A stretch of DNA of 64,000 nucleotides. Origin: Actinacidiphila epipremni (GTDB lineage Bacteria > Actinomycetota > Actinomycetes > Streptomycetales > Streptomycetaceae). Of the stretch, positions 8,134-16,402 are shown in pieces. The notes below the pieces were generated by a model that worked only from the letters and a program-made list of their open reading frames with translations, was not told the DNA's origin and did not search any database. The first letter of the stretch is position 1, and each line of letters begins with the position of its first letter. A program made the position numbers and the translations under genes. Where the stretch lies: the NCBI RefSeq assembly GCF_012034175.1, contig NZ_JAATEJ010000003.1, positions 398,216 to 462,215 on the forward strand, in the 5' to 3' direction.

Positions 8134-9765
8134 GTGCCCGGCGTCCCCTTCCGGACCCGCAGCGTCCTGGCCCGGGCCGCCCGGCGCGGCAGCCGGGGCG
8201 TGGCGCCGCCGACCGGCCGCGCGCGCCTGCGGCCCCTGCGGGAATTCCGGCCCTCCGCGCTGTCGTTGCGGTCGCGGCTCGTGCTGCTGTGCCTCGTGCT
8301 GGTGCTGCTCGGGCTCGCCGTCAGCGACACCGTCGTCCTCGGATCGGTGCGCAGCCAGCTCGTGCAGCGGGTGGACCAGCAGCTGGAGCGGTACGGGGGC
8401 CCGCTCGCGCAGCGGCTCGGGACGGAGGGCATCCCGGCGCCGCGGACGATCCGGCCGGGGAACCGGCCCTGGCTGCCGAGCCAGTTCGTCGTCGCGTTCG
8501 CCTCGGCCGACGGCCGGATCTCGGAGCAGTTCCGGCTGCCCGTCGCGGCCGGCGACCCGCGCCCCCTGTGGCCGGACCTCGACGCGGCCGGGCTCGCCCG
8601 GCAGCTCGGCACGCCCTTCGACGTCGCAAGCGACCACGGCGGGGGGCGCTGGCGCGCCCTCATCGTGCCGGTGCCGTCCGCCTCCGCCTCCGGCGCCCCG
8701 ACCTCCGCTGCTGCTGCCGCGGCGCAGGGGCATCCGCTGCCGGCCGGCGTCGTCGTGGCGGCGTCGCTGGACGACGTGTCGTCCACCACCTCCCGGCTCA
8801 GCACCGCCTTCTGGCTGATCGGCGCGGTCGTCGCGGCGCTGCTCGGCGTGGCGGGCTGGTTCGCCGTACGGGCGGGGCTGCGGCCGTTGCGGCAGATCGA
8901 GGCGACGGCGGTGGAGATAGCCGAGGGGCGCCCGCTGTCGCACCGCATGCCGGCCGCCTCCCCGCACACCGAGGCCGGCCGGCTCGCCTCGGCCCTCAAC
9001 GGCATGCTCGCGCAGATCGAGTCGGCGTTCGCCGCCCGGGCGGAGTCCGAGGAGCAGATGCGGCGCTTCGTGGCCGACGCCAGCCATGAGCTGCGCACCC
9101 CGCTCGCCGGCATCCGCGGCTTCGCCGAGCTCTACCGGATGGGCGCGCTGCCCGACGAGGCGGACGTCAAGCGGACCATGGCCCGTATCGAGAGCGAGGC
9201 CGTACGCCTCGGCGGCCTCGTCGAGGACCTGCTCACCCTGGTGCGCTCCGAGGAGCTGCGCCCGGTCCAGCTCGCGCCGATGGACCTGCGCACCCTCGCG
9301 GTGGACGCCCTGCACGACACGACGGCCCTCGACCCGACCCGTACCGTCACCCTCACCGGCCCGGCCGGTGACGGCCCGCCCACCGCGGCCCCGGTCCTCG
9401 GCGACGAGGCCCGGCTGCGCCAGGTCGTCGCCAACCTCGTCGGCAACGCCGTCGCCCACACCCCGCCCGGCACCCCGGTCCGGATCGGCGTCGGCACGCA
9501 CGACGCCCACGGCATCCTCGAAGTCGCCGACTGCGGCCCCGGCCTCACCGCGGCCCAGGCCGCCCGGGTCTTCGAGCGCTTCTACCGCACCGACGCCTCC
9601 CGCACCCGCACCACCGGCGGCGGCGCCGGCCTCGGCCTCTCCATCGCCGCCGCCCTGATCACCGCCCACGCCGGCCACGTGGAACTCGACACCTCCCCCG
9701 GCAAGGGCGCCACCTTCCGCATCCGCCTCCCCCTCGCACCCCCGGGTCACCGCCCGACGGGCTGA
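8134..9765 (+). CDS. Sensor histidine kinase
   Basis: 543 aa if begun at the GTG 1 nt after the regulator stop. Membrane helix at about 48-68, extracellular sensor segment, second membrane helix, HAMP linker (LRPLRQIEATAVEIAEG), HisKA box DASHELRTPLAG with H318, and an HATPase domain with NLVGNAVAHT, DCGPGL and GGGAGLGLSI. It is the cognate kinase of the preceding OmpR regulator. Its 3' end overlaps the convergent nuclease-like gene by 19 nt. The exact start is uncertain; the first 40 residues are poorly constrained. Confidence 0.88.
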   Translation: MPGVPFRTRSVLARAARRGSRGVAPPTGRARLRPLREFRPSALSLRSRLVLLCLVLVLLGLAVSDTVVLGSVRSQLVQRVDQQLERYGGPLAQRLGTEGIPAPRTIRPGNRPWLPSQFVVAFASADGRISEQFRLPVAAGDPRPLWPDLDAAGLARQLGTPFDVASDHGGGRWRALIVPVPSASASGAPTSAAAAAAQGHPLPAGVVVAASLDDVSSTTSRLSTAFWLIGAVVAALLGVAGWFAVRAGLRPLRQIEATAVEIAEGRPLSHRMPAASPHTEAGRLASALNGMLAQIESAFAARAESEEQMRRFVADASHELRTPLAGIRGFAELYRMGALPDEADVKRTMARIESEAVRLGGLVEDLLTLVRSEELRPVQLAPMDLRTLAVDALHDTTALDPTRTVTLTGPAGDGPPTAAPVLGDEARLRQVVANLVGNAVAHTPPGTPVRIGVGTHDAHGILEVADCGPGLTAAQAARVFERFYRTDASRTRTTGGGAGLGLSIAAALITAHAGHVELDTSPGKGATFRIRLPLAPPGHRPTG

Positions 9766-11147
9766 ACCGCCTTACGCGGCGCGGGAATCCGCCGCTCCAG
9801 CGCGACCACGACGCTGCCGTGGAAGCGGTCCACCGCCTCGTCGACGCTGCGGATGAAGCCCGACTCGGCGCTGCCCCTGGTCGCGCCCATGCCCTTGAAC
9901 AGCGACAGCCGGAAGCCGGTGATCCGCGCACCGTCGCGCGGCAGCAGGTCGGCGGGCTCGGGGCGCAGCTTCTCCAGCGTGCCGCGCGGCCCGCTGCCCT
10001 GCCCGTCGGTCAGCGTCTCGACGTGGATGTCGGCCGGGGCGTCGGCGAGCTGCCGCATCAGCCGCTTCACCCACGTCAGCGGCTGCCCCTGCTCCGGGGC
10101 CGCCACCTCGATGGACGTCCGCAGCCGCCCGGTACGCAGATCCGCGGTGAGCGCGAGCACGCCGGGCACGTCCTGGATGCGCAGCTCCGCCAGCAGCCGC
10201 CCCTCCCGGCACAACTGGTCGGCCTGCGCCACCCGCCGCGACTGCGGGTCCGTGCCACGCCTGACCCGCTGCACGGGCAGCACCTTCTGCCCCAGCTCAC
10301 CACCGAGCCGCAGGCACACCTGCCGGATCAGCCGCTCCCAGCTGGCCACGACCTCGACCGCGCGCGGGTCGCCCTCGCACAGCGTCTCCTCGTCGATGCC
10401 CTTGCGGACCGGCACCCACGCCGGGCCCATGTTCTGGAAGCCGTGGCAGCCGGAGTTGTCGTGCTGGAGGTAGTGCAGCAGCTCCTGCAGCAGCCAGGCG
10501 TGCGCGGCGTTCCCCACGCCTTCGTGCCGGATGAGCATCTGCGCCTGGTGCGCGGCCTCCGCCCAGGACAGGTGCCACAGCGCCACCTTGTGCTTGCGGC
10601 GGCCGTCGATCTTCACGTCCACGGGCGGGGTGCCGTCCAGCGCCACGTCGTTGGAGACGGTGATCACCGCCTCGTAGCCGCGCCGGGCCGCTATGTCCAT
10701 GTAGTCCTGCACCTGGGCGGCGCGCAGCGGATTGCCGTTGGTCTTCGTCTCGACGAGCGCCGTCCACAACTTGCCCGCGCGCTCCACCCGGATGACGCCG
10801 TCCGGCCGCCGCGGGGTGTCGCCGTGCGGGAGCGACACCTCGGTGTAGGTCTCCATCCGCCCCGCCGGCGCCCCGAACCCGGCGGTGAGCCGCCGCCCGT
10901 ACTCCGGCACCTGCGCCATGACGGCGAGCAGCACGGACGTCGCCCGCATCTCCCGCTCCCGGTCGCTCTTGAGCGCACCGCACGGGAAGAGCCGGGCCTG
11001 CCGCCAGGAGTCGTTCTCCGCGAGCGATTTACGGGCGACGGCGGGCAGCGTGACCTTCTTCCGCGCGGTACGTGTCCGCTTCGGCGCGCCCTGCGCCCCA
11101 CCGGCGGCGAGAGCCGCGGCCACGTCGGGCGCGGGCGTGACGGCCAC
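9747..11147 (-). CDS. PD-(D/E)XK nuclease-like protein
   Basis: 466 aa from a GTG start. The core RRPDGVIRVERAGK followed by ALVETK gives the pattern PD-x(15-20)-ExK (D116, E133, K135), the catalytic signature of restriction-type nucleases; E103 upstream could complete the site. The remaining 300 residues are not recognised. An in-frame coding-like stretch (acidic, Ala-rich, about 31 codons) runs upstream of the GTG to a TAG at 11241-11243 without any start codon, so the N-terminus may be mis-set or mutated. It is divergent from a toxin-antitoxin pair. Activity is inferred from the motif alone. Confidence 0.6.
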   Translation of the reverse strand: MAVTPAPDVAAALAAGGAQGAPKRTRTARKKVTLPAVARKSLAENDSWRQARLFPCGALKSDREREMRATSVLLAVMAQVPEYGRRLTAGFGAPAGRMETYTEVSLPHGDTPRRPDGVIRVERAGKLWTALVETKTNGNPLRAAQVQDYMDIAARRGYEAVITVSNDVALDGTPPVDVKIDGRRKHKVALWHLSWAEAAHQAQMLIRHEGVGNAAHAWLLQELLHYLQHDNSGCHGFQNMGPAWVPVRKGIDEETLCEGDPRAVEVVASWERLIRQVCLRLGGELGQKVLPVQRVRRGTDPQSRRVAQADQLCREGRLLAELRIQDVPGVLALTADLRTGRLRTSIEVAAPEQGQPLTWVKRLMRQLADAPADIHVETLTDGQGSGPRGTLEKLRPEPADLLPRDGARITGFRLSLFKGMGATRGSAESGFIRSVDEAVDRFHGSVVVALERRIPAPRKAVQPVGR

Positions 11148-11283
11148 GGCCGCCGCCGGAAGTCCCTCGGGCCGCCGCTCGGCAGGCTTGTCGGCCGAGG
11201 CCTGCGCCGCCGCGTCCTGGGCCTCGTCCGCGTCCTCGGCCTACCCGTAGCCCCATGAGACACGGCGGGCTACACTGGGGGGT

Positions 11284-11568
11284 ATGAAGACGATCACTCA
11301 GCGCGAGTTCCGCAACAACTCCGCAGCCGTCATGGACGCGGTCGAGGCGGGTGAGACCTACCACATCACCCGGAACGGGACCGAGGTCGCCGAGCTGCGC
11401 CCGCTGGCCAGGCGGCGGCGGTTGACCGCCGAGGAACTGGTGGAGCGCCACCGCCGACTGCCGCGCGTCGACTACGCGCTCATGCGGCAGGAGGCCGAAG
11501 AATTCTTCGGGTCTGCCGAGCGAGTGGGCGACGACCAGGACGACCCCTGGGAGCGTAGCCGTGGCTGA
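11284..11568 (+). CDS. Phd/YefM-type antitoxin
   Basis: 94 aa. The N-terminus [24 protein letters not shown]...[14 protein letters not shown] is the Phd/YefM DNA-binding fold; the C-terminal 40 residues are charged, as expected for a toxin-wrapping tail. A TACACT hexamer (11271-11276) lies 7 nt before the ATG and no proper ribosome site is present, suggesting a leaderless transcript. It overlaps the PIN toxin gene by 8 nt; such antitoxins usually autorepress the operon. Confidence 0.9.
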   Translation: MKTITQREFRNNSAAVMDAVEAGETYHITRNGTEVAELRPLARRRRLTAEELVERHRRLPRVDYALMRQEAEEFFGSAERVGDDQDDPWERSRG

Positions 11569-11965
11569 GCGTCACCCGACAGGCGTTCTCGACACGTGCG
11601 TCTACATCGACCTGGCTCTTCTCGCCCCCTCGGCGCTGCCGGTCGTCCCCGAGTTGACGGCCGTCACTTTGGCCGAGCTCCAGCAGGGTGTTGTCATGGC
11701 GAAGGATCCCGCGGTTCGAGCCACGCGCATGGAGACGCTCGGCGCGGCCGTGGCGGAGTTCGAGGCCCTGCCCTTCGACGGCGACGCGGCGGCGCGCTAC
11801 GGGACCCTCGTCACGCTCACTCTCGCCGCCGGTCGCAACCCCCGCCCGCGCAGGATAGATCTGATGATCGCGGCCATCGCGTCGGTTCGCGGGCTCCCCC
11901 TCTTCACGCGCAACGCCGACGACTTCAAGGGCCTGGAGGACGCCGTCACCGTCGTGGCGATCTGA
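11561..11965 (+). CDS. PIN-domain toxin, VapC-like ribonuclease
   Basis: 134 aa from a GTG. PIN-domain acidic residues are all in place: D11 ([11 protein letters not shown]), E39 (VTLAELQQG), D100 (DLMIAAIA) and D120/D121 ([10 protein letters not shown]). VapC toxins are Mg-dependent endoribonucleases that cut tRNA or rRNA. The 8-nt overlap with the Phd-type antitoxin gene makes this a canonical type II pair, here mixing a Phd antitoxin with a PIN toxin. Confidence 0.9.
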   Translation: MAERHPTGVLDTCVYIDLALLAPSALPVVPELTAVTLAELQQGVVMAKDPAVRATRMETLGAAVAEFEALPFDGDAAARYGTLVTLTLAAGRNPRPRRIDLMIAAIASVRGLPLFTRNADDFKGLEDAVTVVAI

Positions 11966-11998
11966 ACTCCCGCGGCCACGCCGGCCGACGCCGGGCGC

Positions 11999-12421
11999 TC
12001 AGTCCGGGCGGACGCCCAGGGTGAGGAGGAGGTTGGCGTAGGTGCGGCGGTCGGCGGTGGCGATGACGAGGGCGGTGTCGGGGAGGCGGGCGGCGGCGTA
12101 GAAGGAGGGGCGGTCGAGGGTGTCGAGGTGGGGGATGTGGGGGAGGGCGGCGCGGAAGGCGGGGAAGATTTCGGGTTCGGGGGTGCCGGGGGGTGGGGTC
12201 ATGACGGTGGCGGACTCGATCGGGACCGCGGTGACGAGCGCGTCGAGGACCTCGGTGACCAGGAGGCGGTCGGGGGTGAGGTTGAGGTAGACGCGTTCGG
12301 CGGCGGGGTTCGCGCCGGTGGTGTGGGGGTAGTGGCCGTCACTGATCAGGACCCGCGAGCCGTGGCCCGCTGACGCCAGGGCGGACAGAATCGTCGGGTG
12401 GGTCAGCTGGTAGCGCAGCAT
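11999..12421 (-). CDS. RbsD/FucU-family mutarotase
   Basis: 140 aa, normal family length. H20 and D28 in SAGHGSRVLISDGHYP coincide with the catalytic His and conserved Asp of L-fucose mutarotase and D-ribose pyranase, and RTYANLLLTLGV near the C-terminus matches the sugar-contact region. These enzymes interconvert sugar anomers; length and motif favour FucU. No sugar transporter or kinase is adjacent, so the physiological sugar is unknown. Confidence 0.8.
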   Translation of the reverse strand: MLRYQLTHPTILSALASAGHGSRVLISDGHYPHTTGANPAAERVYLNLTPDRLLVTEVLDALVTAVPIESATVMTPPPGTPEPEIFPAFRAALPHIPHLDTLDRPSFYAAARLPDTALVIATADRRTYANLLLTLGVRPD

Positions 12422-12532
12422 CGGGTGGCTTCCTTGCCGGGTGCGGGCGGTGATACGTCGGACCTTTGGTGTGGCCTTTGGGGAGCGTACGGAGCCGGGG
12501 GCTTCACGTCCAGGGCCGGGCGCGTATCGCAG

Positions 12533-12570
12533 GCGGCCCGGACGCAGGATGGCGGGTGCGTCCGGGCCGC
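12533..12570 (-). terminator. Terminator of the chitosanase gene
   Basis: Perfect 14-bp stem GCGGCCCGGACGCA / TGCGTCCGGGCCGC with a 10-nt loop, starting 45 nt after the chitosanase stop on the minus strand. There is no clear U-tract, as is common in Streptomyces. Confidence 0.75.
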
Positions 12571-12614
12571 GGCTGAGGGGGTACGGGGGGCTCCGTGGGC
12601 AGGGAGCCGGCGGG

Positions 12615-13547
12615 CTACGGCAGGGTCAGGATCTGGTACGGGTCGCCGTACGTCTTCCAGTGCAGCGGCGGGTCGAGGTTGAGGTTGCCGGCCTGGAGGA
12701 ACGGGCGCTGCTCGGTGTCGACGCGGCTGGTGTCGTCGTGCGCGTCCTCCGTCTTCATCGCCGCCTTGCGCGCGTCGAGGAAGGCGTTGAGGTAGGTGGT
12801 CTCGTTGCCGCCCTGCGCCGGGGTCTTGGCCTTCTTCATCGCGGTCTTGCGGATGCCGCCGAAGCTCACGGGGTCGTTGCCGGGGCCGTGCATCACGATG
12901 GCGTCGTAGTAGATGAACTGCCCGAGCGTGCCGAGGCCGTCGGACTTCGCCTGGTTGACGGCCGGGTCGAAGTAGACGTCGTCGCGCTCGTCGTTCTGCG
13001 CCTGCTGGAACACCGGGTCCTTCGCCGCCGTCTTCCACGCGCTGACGAAGGCCGAGCCGAGGCCGGCGTGCGAGTCGGAGCCGTTGACGTCCTCCAGTGC
13101 GGGGAGGTACTTGGCCAGGCCGTTGCCCGGCTCCAGGTCGGTGTAGTGCTGGACCAGCTCCAGCATGTCGCCGGTGCCGGAGCAGAAGCCGATGATGCCG
13201 GCGGTGTAGCCGCGGCCGTCGCCGATGTCCTCAATGTACTTGTACTGGGACTTCCAGTCGAGGGTGGAGTTCTCGGCGGAGGAGACCAGCTCCATCGCCA
13301 TCTCCTTCTTGTGCGGGTCGGCGAGCCCGGCGCCGGCCGTGGCGGGCGTCACCGCGTGCTGGTGCTGGTGCTGGTGTTGCGGGGTGGCCGCGGCGCCGGT
13401 GCCGGCGAGGGCGAGCGACGTACCGCCGCCGGCCAGCAGGCCGACCGCCGCGAGCAGCGCGATACGCCGCCGCCGCCGGGCGGTGGGGCGGGGGGTGGCG
13501 TGGGGGGAGGCGGTGTGAGGGGACGGGGTGTGGGGGGACTCGTGCAC
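12615..13547 (-). CDS. Secreted GH46 chitosanase
   Basis: 310 aa from a GTG with a GGAGA ribosome site. A twin-Arg-like basic run (RRRRR, 24-28) and hydrophobic segment form the signal peptide; a His/Gln linker (HQHQHQH) precedes a mature enzyme beginning near A71. The catalytic pair of Streptomyces N174 chitosanase (Glu22, Asp40) corresponds to E92 (SSAENS) and D110 (EDIGDGRGYT), and long stretches such as FCSGTGDMLELVQHYTDLE are nearly identical to that family. It hydrolyses beta-1,4-linked glucosamine polymer outside the cell. A CsnR-like operator lies upstream and a strong terminator downstream. Confidence 0.93.
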   Translation of the reverse strand: MHESPHTPSPHTASPHATPRPTARRRRRIALLAAVGLLAGGGTSLALAGTGAAATPQHQHQHQHAVTPATAGAGLADPHKKEMAMELVSSAENSTLDWKSQYKYIEDIGDGRGYTAGIIGFCSGTGDMLELVQHYTDLEPGNGLAKYLPALEDVNGSDSHAGLGSAFVSAWKTAAKDPVFQQAQNDERDDVYFDPAVNQAKSDGLGTLGQFIYYDAIVMHGPGNDPVSFGGIRKTAMKKAKTPAQGGNETTYLNAFLDARKAAMKTEDAHDDTSRVDTEQRPFLQAGNLNLDPPLHWKTYGDPYQILTLP

Positions 13548-13630
13548 GTGCGTCTCCGTTTCCGGTCGCGTCCGCGTCCAGGCGCGGTGGGGCGGCCTCA
13601 GGGCGGTGGTGCAGGCGTACTGGTCGGGCT

Positions 13631-13651
13631 GGTTAGGAAAGGTTCCTAACC
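13631..13651. promoter_or_regulatory. CsnR-like operator upstream of the chitosanase gene
   Basis: Perfect inverted repeat GGTTAGGAA - AGG - TTCCTAACC, 84 nt before the chitosanase GTG. Streptomyces chitosanase promoters carry a conserved GTTAGGAAA...TTTCCTAAC palindrome bound by the ROK repressor CsnR (recalled from the literature). No csnR gene is in the window. Nothing else was recognised in the 13548-13868 interval. Confidence 0.75.
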
Positions 13652-13868
13652 AATGACCGATGGAGAGCATTGAAGCACCGGGGCGGCTGCGGGCCAAGAG
13701 GCTGGAGCGCATTGGTTGGGCCGGGTGTGGTGGGCGGGGCCCGGCGGGGGCGCGGGTCGGGCGGGACCTCGGGCGGGGGCGCGGGGTCGGGTGTGACCTC
13801 GGGCGGGGCGCGGCCCCGGGGGCGGCGGAGGTCGTCGCGTTGTCGGACCTGCGCGGCACACTGGAGAC

Positions 13869-14120
13869 ATGTGCCGAAGCATCAAGACCCTGCGCCCCCC
13901 GATGACGCCCGAGGTCCACGACGAGGACATCCGCGCGGCAGCGCTCCAGTACGTCCGCAAGATCTCCGGCTTCCGCGCCCCCGCGGCCCACAACCGCGAG
14001 GCGTTCGACGCCGCGGTGGACGCGGTGGCGTCCGCGACCGGTGCGCTGCTGGCCGACCTGAAGATACGCGGTACGGCGAGCTCGACTCCCGCCGCTCCCT
14101 CCGCTCCCGCGGCGAACTGA
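13869..14120 (+). CDS. DUF2277 family protein
   Basis: 83 aa. The N-terminus MCRSIKTLR followed by a helical DIRAAALQYVRKISGFRAPAAHNREAFDAAVDAVA segment is the hallmark of the small DUF2277 family, whose function is unknown. The Ser/Pro/Ala tail is disordered. It is convergent with the LysE-type exporter gene. Confidence 0.8.
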   Translation: MCRSIKTLRPPMTPEVHDEDIRAAALQYVRKISGFRAPAAHNREAFDAAVDAVASATGALLADLKIRGTASSTPAAPSAPAAN

Positions 14121-14169
14121 CCGCGGGCCCCGCGCCTCCCCCCGGCCCGTAACCCTCGCCGCCGAAACC

Positions 14170-14802
14170 TCAGCTTTCCAGCGCCATCCGCGCCCCGAGC
14201 AGCAACAGCACGCCGCCCGATATCTGCTCCAGGCGGCGGCGGACGGCCGCGCGCGAGATGACGTGCTGGAGCCGGCCGACGAAGTAGACGTAGAGGCCGT
14301 AGTAGCCGACCTCGAAGGCGGCCCACAGCGCGGCGAGGCCGACCATCGTCGGCAGGTGCGGCGCGCCCGCGGGCACGAACTGCGGCAGGAAGGACATCGC
14401 GAAGACCGCGGCCTTCGGATTGGCCAGGTTGAGCAGCAGCCCCGAGCGGTACGAGGCCCAGCCCGCCCGCGGCGCCTTGTCCTGCCCGCCCGCCGCGCCC
14501 CGCTCCTCCTCCCCCGCACCGCGCCGCGCGTCGAGCAGCGTCTTGACGCCGAAGCCGATGAGGGTGATCGCGCCGACGACCCGCATGACGTCGTACGCGA
14601 CCTCCGACGCGGCGAGCAGCGCGGTGAGCCCGAAGGCGGCGACCGTCCCCCACACGAAGACGCCGGATTCGTTGCCGAGCACGGTGAGGAAGCCGGCCCG
14701 CCGGCTGCGCAACGACTGCCGGATGATCAGCATGGTGCTCGGCCCGGGCGAGGCGGCGATGAGCGTGCAGGCGCCGAGGAAGGGCAACAGGGTGCGCAGC
14801 AT
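14170..14802 (-). CDS. LysE/RhtB-family exporter
   Basis: 210 aa, five to six hydrophobic helices, with the family motif LIAASPGPSTMLIIRQSL near the N-terminus and NLANPKAAVFAMSFLPQF in the middle. Such proteins export amino acids or small metabolites by proton exchange. The start at 14802 is preferred over longer frames because a TACCGT -10 hexamer lies 6 nt upstream (14809-14814), implying a leaderless mRNA, and because the first helix then begins at once. Confidence 0.85.
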   Translation of the reverse strand: MLRTLLPFLGACTLIAASPGPSTMLIIRQSLRSRRAGFLTVLGNESGVFVWGTVAAFGLTALLAASEVAYDVMRVVGAITLIGFGVKTLLDARRGAGEEERGAAGGQDKAPRAGWASYRSGLLLNLANPKAAVFAMSFLPQFVPAGAPHLPTMVGLAALWAAFEVGYYGLYVYFVGRLQHVISRAAVRRRLEQISGGVLLLLGARMALES

Positions 14803-15212
14803 GGGCCCACGGTACGACCCGGGTACGCGCCGGGTCCCGCGGTTTTCCCCCCGGGCAAACAGCACCGGCCGCCGACACCGCCGTACGCCTCGGCCGCCGC
14901 CTCCGGCAGCATCGTGCGCAGGAGCCACTGGCCGGGCGGAGGGGCGGAGCATGCCACCCGCGAGTGTGTGCGGCGCCCGCTGGAGAGGGGGACTACGTTT
15001 TATGTAAGCGTACTTCTACATATGGCCTCGTCACCTAGGCAGGACGCTGCGACACGACCCACACGAGCTCATGTGCTTCAGCGGGGCCGGCTTCAACGAT
15101 ATGGCGTTGACCCTCTATGGCCAGGTCTTTCGAACTCGCCGGTCACCGGCCGGGTAGGCCCCGGGGCGCACCGCCTGGACCGGCCGGCTAAGCCCCGGGG
15201 TGCGGGGTGGGG
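14803..15212. other. Intergenic region with AT-rich inverted repeat
   Basis: No complete gene is seen. An unusually AT-rich patch at 14996-15024 holds TATGTA (15001-15006) and TACATA (15017-15022) around AAGCGTACTT, typical of a TetR/PadR-type operator. Downstream, at about 15080-15160 on the + strand, is a coding-like tail (reading FSGAGFNDMALTLYGQVF then stop) that could be a remnant of a deleted gene controlled by that site. Confidence 0.4.
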
Positions 15213-16223
15213 CTACCAGGCGAAGGCCTCCGGTGAGGGGCCCGGGCCCGGGAAGACCTCGTCCAGCTCCGCCAGGAAGTTCGCGTCCAGGTCGAGTTCG
15301 AGTGCGCTGAGCGCGGAGGTGAGGTGTGCCGGGGTGCGGGGGCCGACGATCGGGCCGGTCACGCCGGGGCGGGTGAGCAGCCACGCCAGGGCGACCTCGC
15401 CCGGTTCGACGCCGCGCTTGCCGCACAGCTCCTCGTAGCGCCGCACCCGCTCCCGTACGGCCGGGTCCGCGAGGCCCGCCGCCGAGCGGCCCACCGACGT
15501 GCGCGAGCCGCCGCCCTCGCGCTCCTTGCGCAGGGCGCCGCCGAGCAGCCCCTGGTTGAGGGGCGACCACGGGATGACGCCCAGGCCGTACGCCTGCGCC
15601 GCCGGGATGACGTCCATCTCGGCGGTCCGCTGCGCCAGGTTGTAGAAGCACTGCTCGCTCACCAGCCCGAGCGAACCGCGCCGCGCCGCCGCCTCGTTGG
15701 CCTGCGCGATGTGCCACCCGGCGAAGTTGCTGGACCCGGCGTAGAGGATCTTGCCGTGCGCGACCAGGACGTCCATCGCCTGCCAGATCTCGTCCCAGGG
15801 CGTCGCCCGGTCGATGTGGTGGAACTGGTAGACGTCGATGTGGTCCGTGCCGAGCCGCCGCAAGCTCGCCTCCACCTCGCGGCGGATGTTCAGCGCGGAG
15901 AGCTTGTCGTGGTTGGGCCACGACGACCGACTCCACGGCGTGCCGTCGTTCGTCATGTTGCCGTACAGCTTGGTCGCGAGCACGACCTTGTCGCGGCGCC
16001 CGCCGCCCTTGGCGAACCAGTGCCCGAGGATCTCCTCGGTGAGGCCCTTGTGCTCGTCCCGCCCGTAGATGTTGGCGGTGTCGAAGAAGTTGACGCCCGC
16101 GTCCAGGGCGGTGTCCATGATGGCGTGCGCGGTCTCCTCGTCCGTCTCGGAGCCGAAGTTCATCGTGCCGAGCACCAGGCGTCCCACGGTGAGGCCGGTC
16201 CGGCCCAGCTGCGTGTATCTCAT
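15213..16223 (-). CDS. Aldo-keto reductase
   Basis: 336 aa. AKR tetrad elements are visible: FFDTANIYG (Asp, Tyr), VLATKLYG (Lys) and VYQFHHID (His); the C-terminal GPIVGPRTPAHL region matches the NADP-binding loop of the YajO/voltage-channel-beta-like subgroup. It reduces aldehydes or ketones with NADPH; the substrate is unknown. ATG 16223 starts the standard MRYTQLGRTGL beta-hairpin. It is one of four aldo-keto reductases in the window. Confidence 0.88.
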   Translation of the reverse strand: MRYTQLGRTGLTVGRLVLGTMNFGSETDEETAHAIMDTALDAGVNFFDTANIYGRDEHKGLTEEILGHWFAKGGGRRDKVVLATKLYGNMTNDGTPWSRSSWPNHDKLSALNIRREVEASLRRLGTDHIDVYQFHHIDRATPWDEIWQAMDVLVAHGKILYAGSSNFAGWHIAQANEAAARRGSLGLVSEQCFYNLAQRTAEMDVIPAAQAYGLGVIPWSPLNQGLLGGALRKEREGGGSRTSVGRSAAGLADPAVRERVRRYEELCGKRGVEPGEVALAWLLTRPGVTGPIVGPRTPAHLTSALSALELDLDANFLAELDEVFPGPGPSPEAFAW

Positions 16224-16402
16224 GCGGCCCACACAACACCTTGGAGCACACTCGATGGCAAGAGCCCGGCCCGGCGCGCCGGTTGTGCCAAGCGCCAGTG
16301 GCGGATCGTGAGCGGAACCGTTGTGCCGTGGAACCGCGCCGCCCCGCCCCTCGTCTCTCCCCGCACAGCGGCGTTGCCGTCGTGCGCGTAAGGGAGCGTG
16401 AC

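Noticed and set aside
13371..13400. HQHQHQH run as a metal-binding domain of the chitosanase
   Set aside because: It lies between signal peptide and mature start and would be a short linker; not enough to claim a function.
12615..14519. 634-aa minus frame reaching into the LysE region
   Set aside because: The chitosanase signal peptide begins at GTG 13547 with a ribosome site and operator upstream; the extension overlaps DUF2277 and LysE genes.
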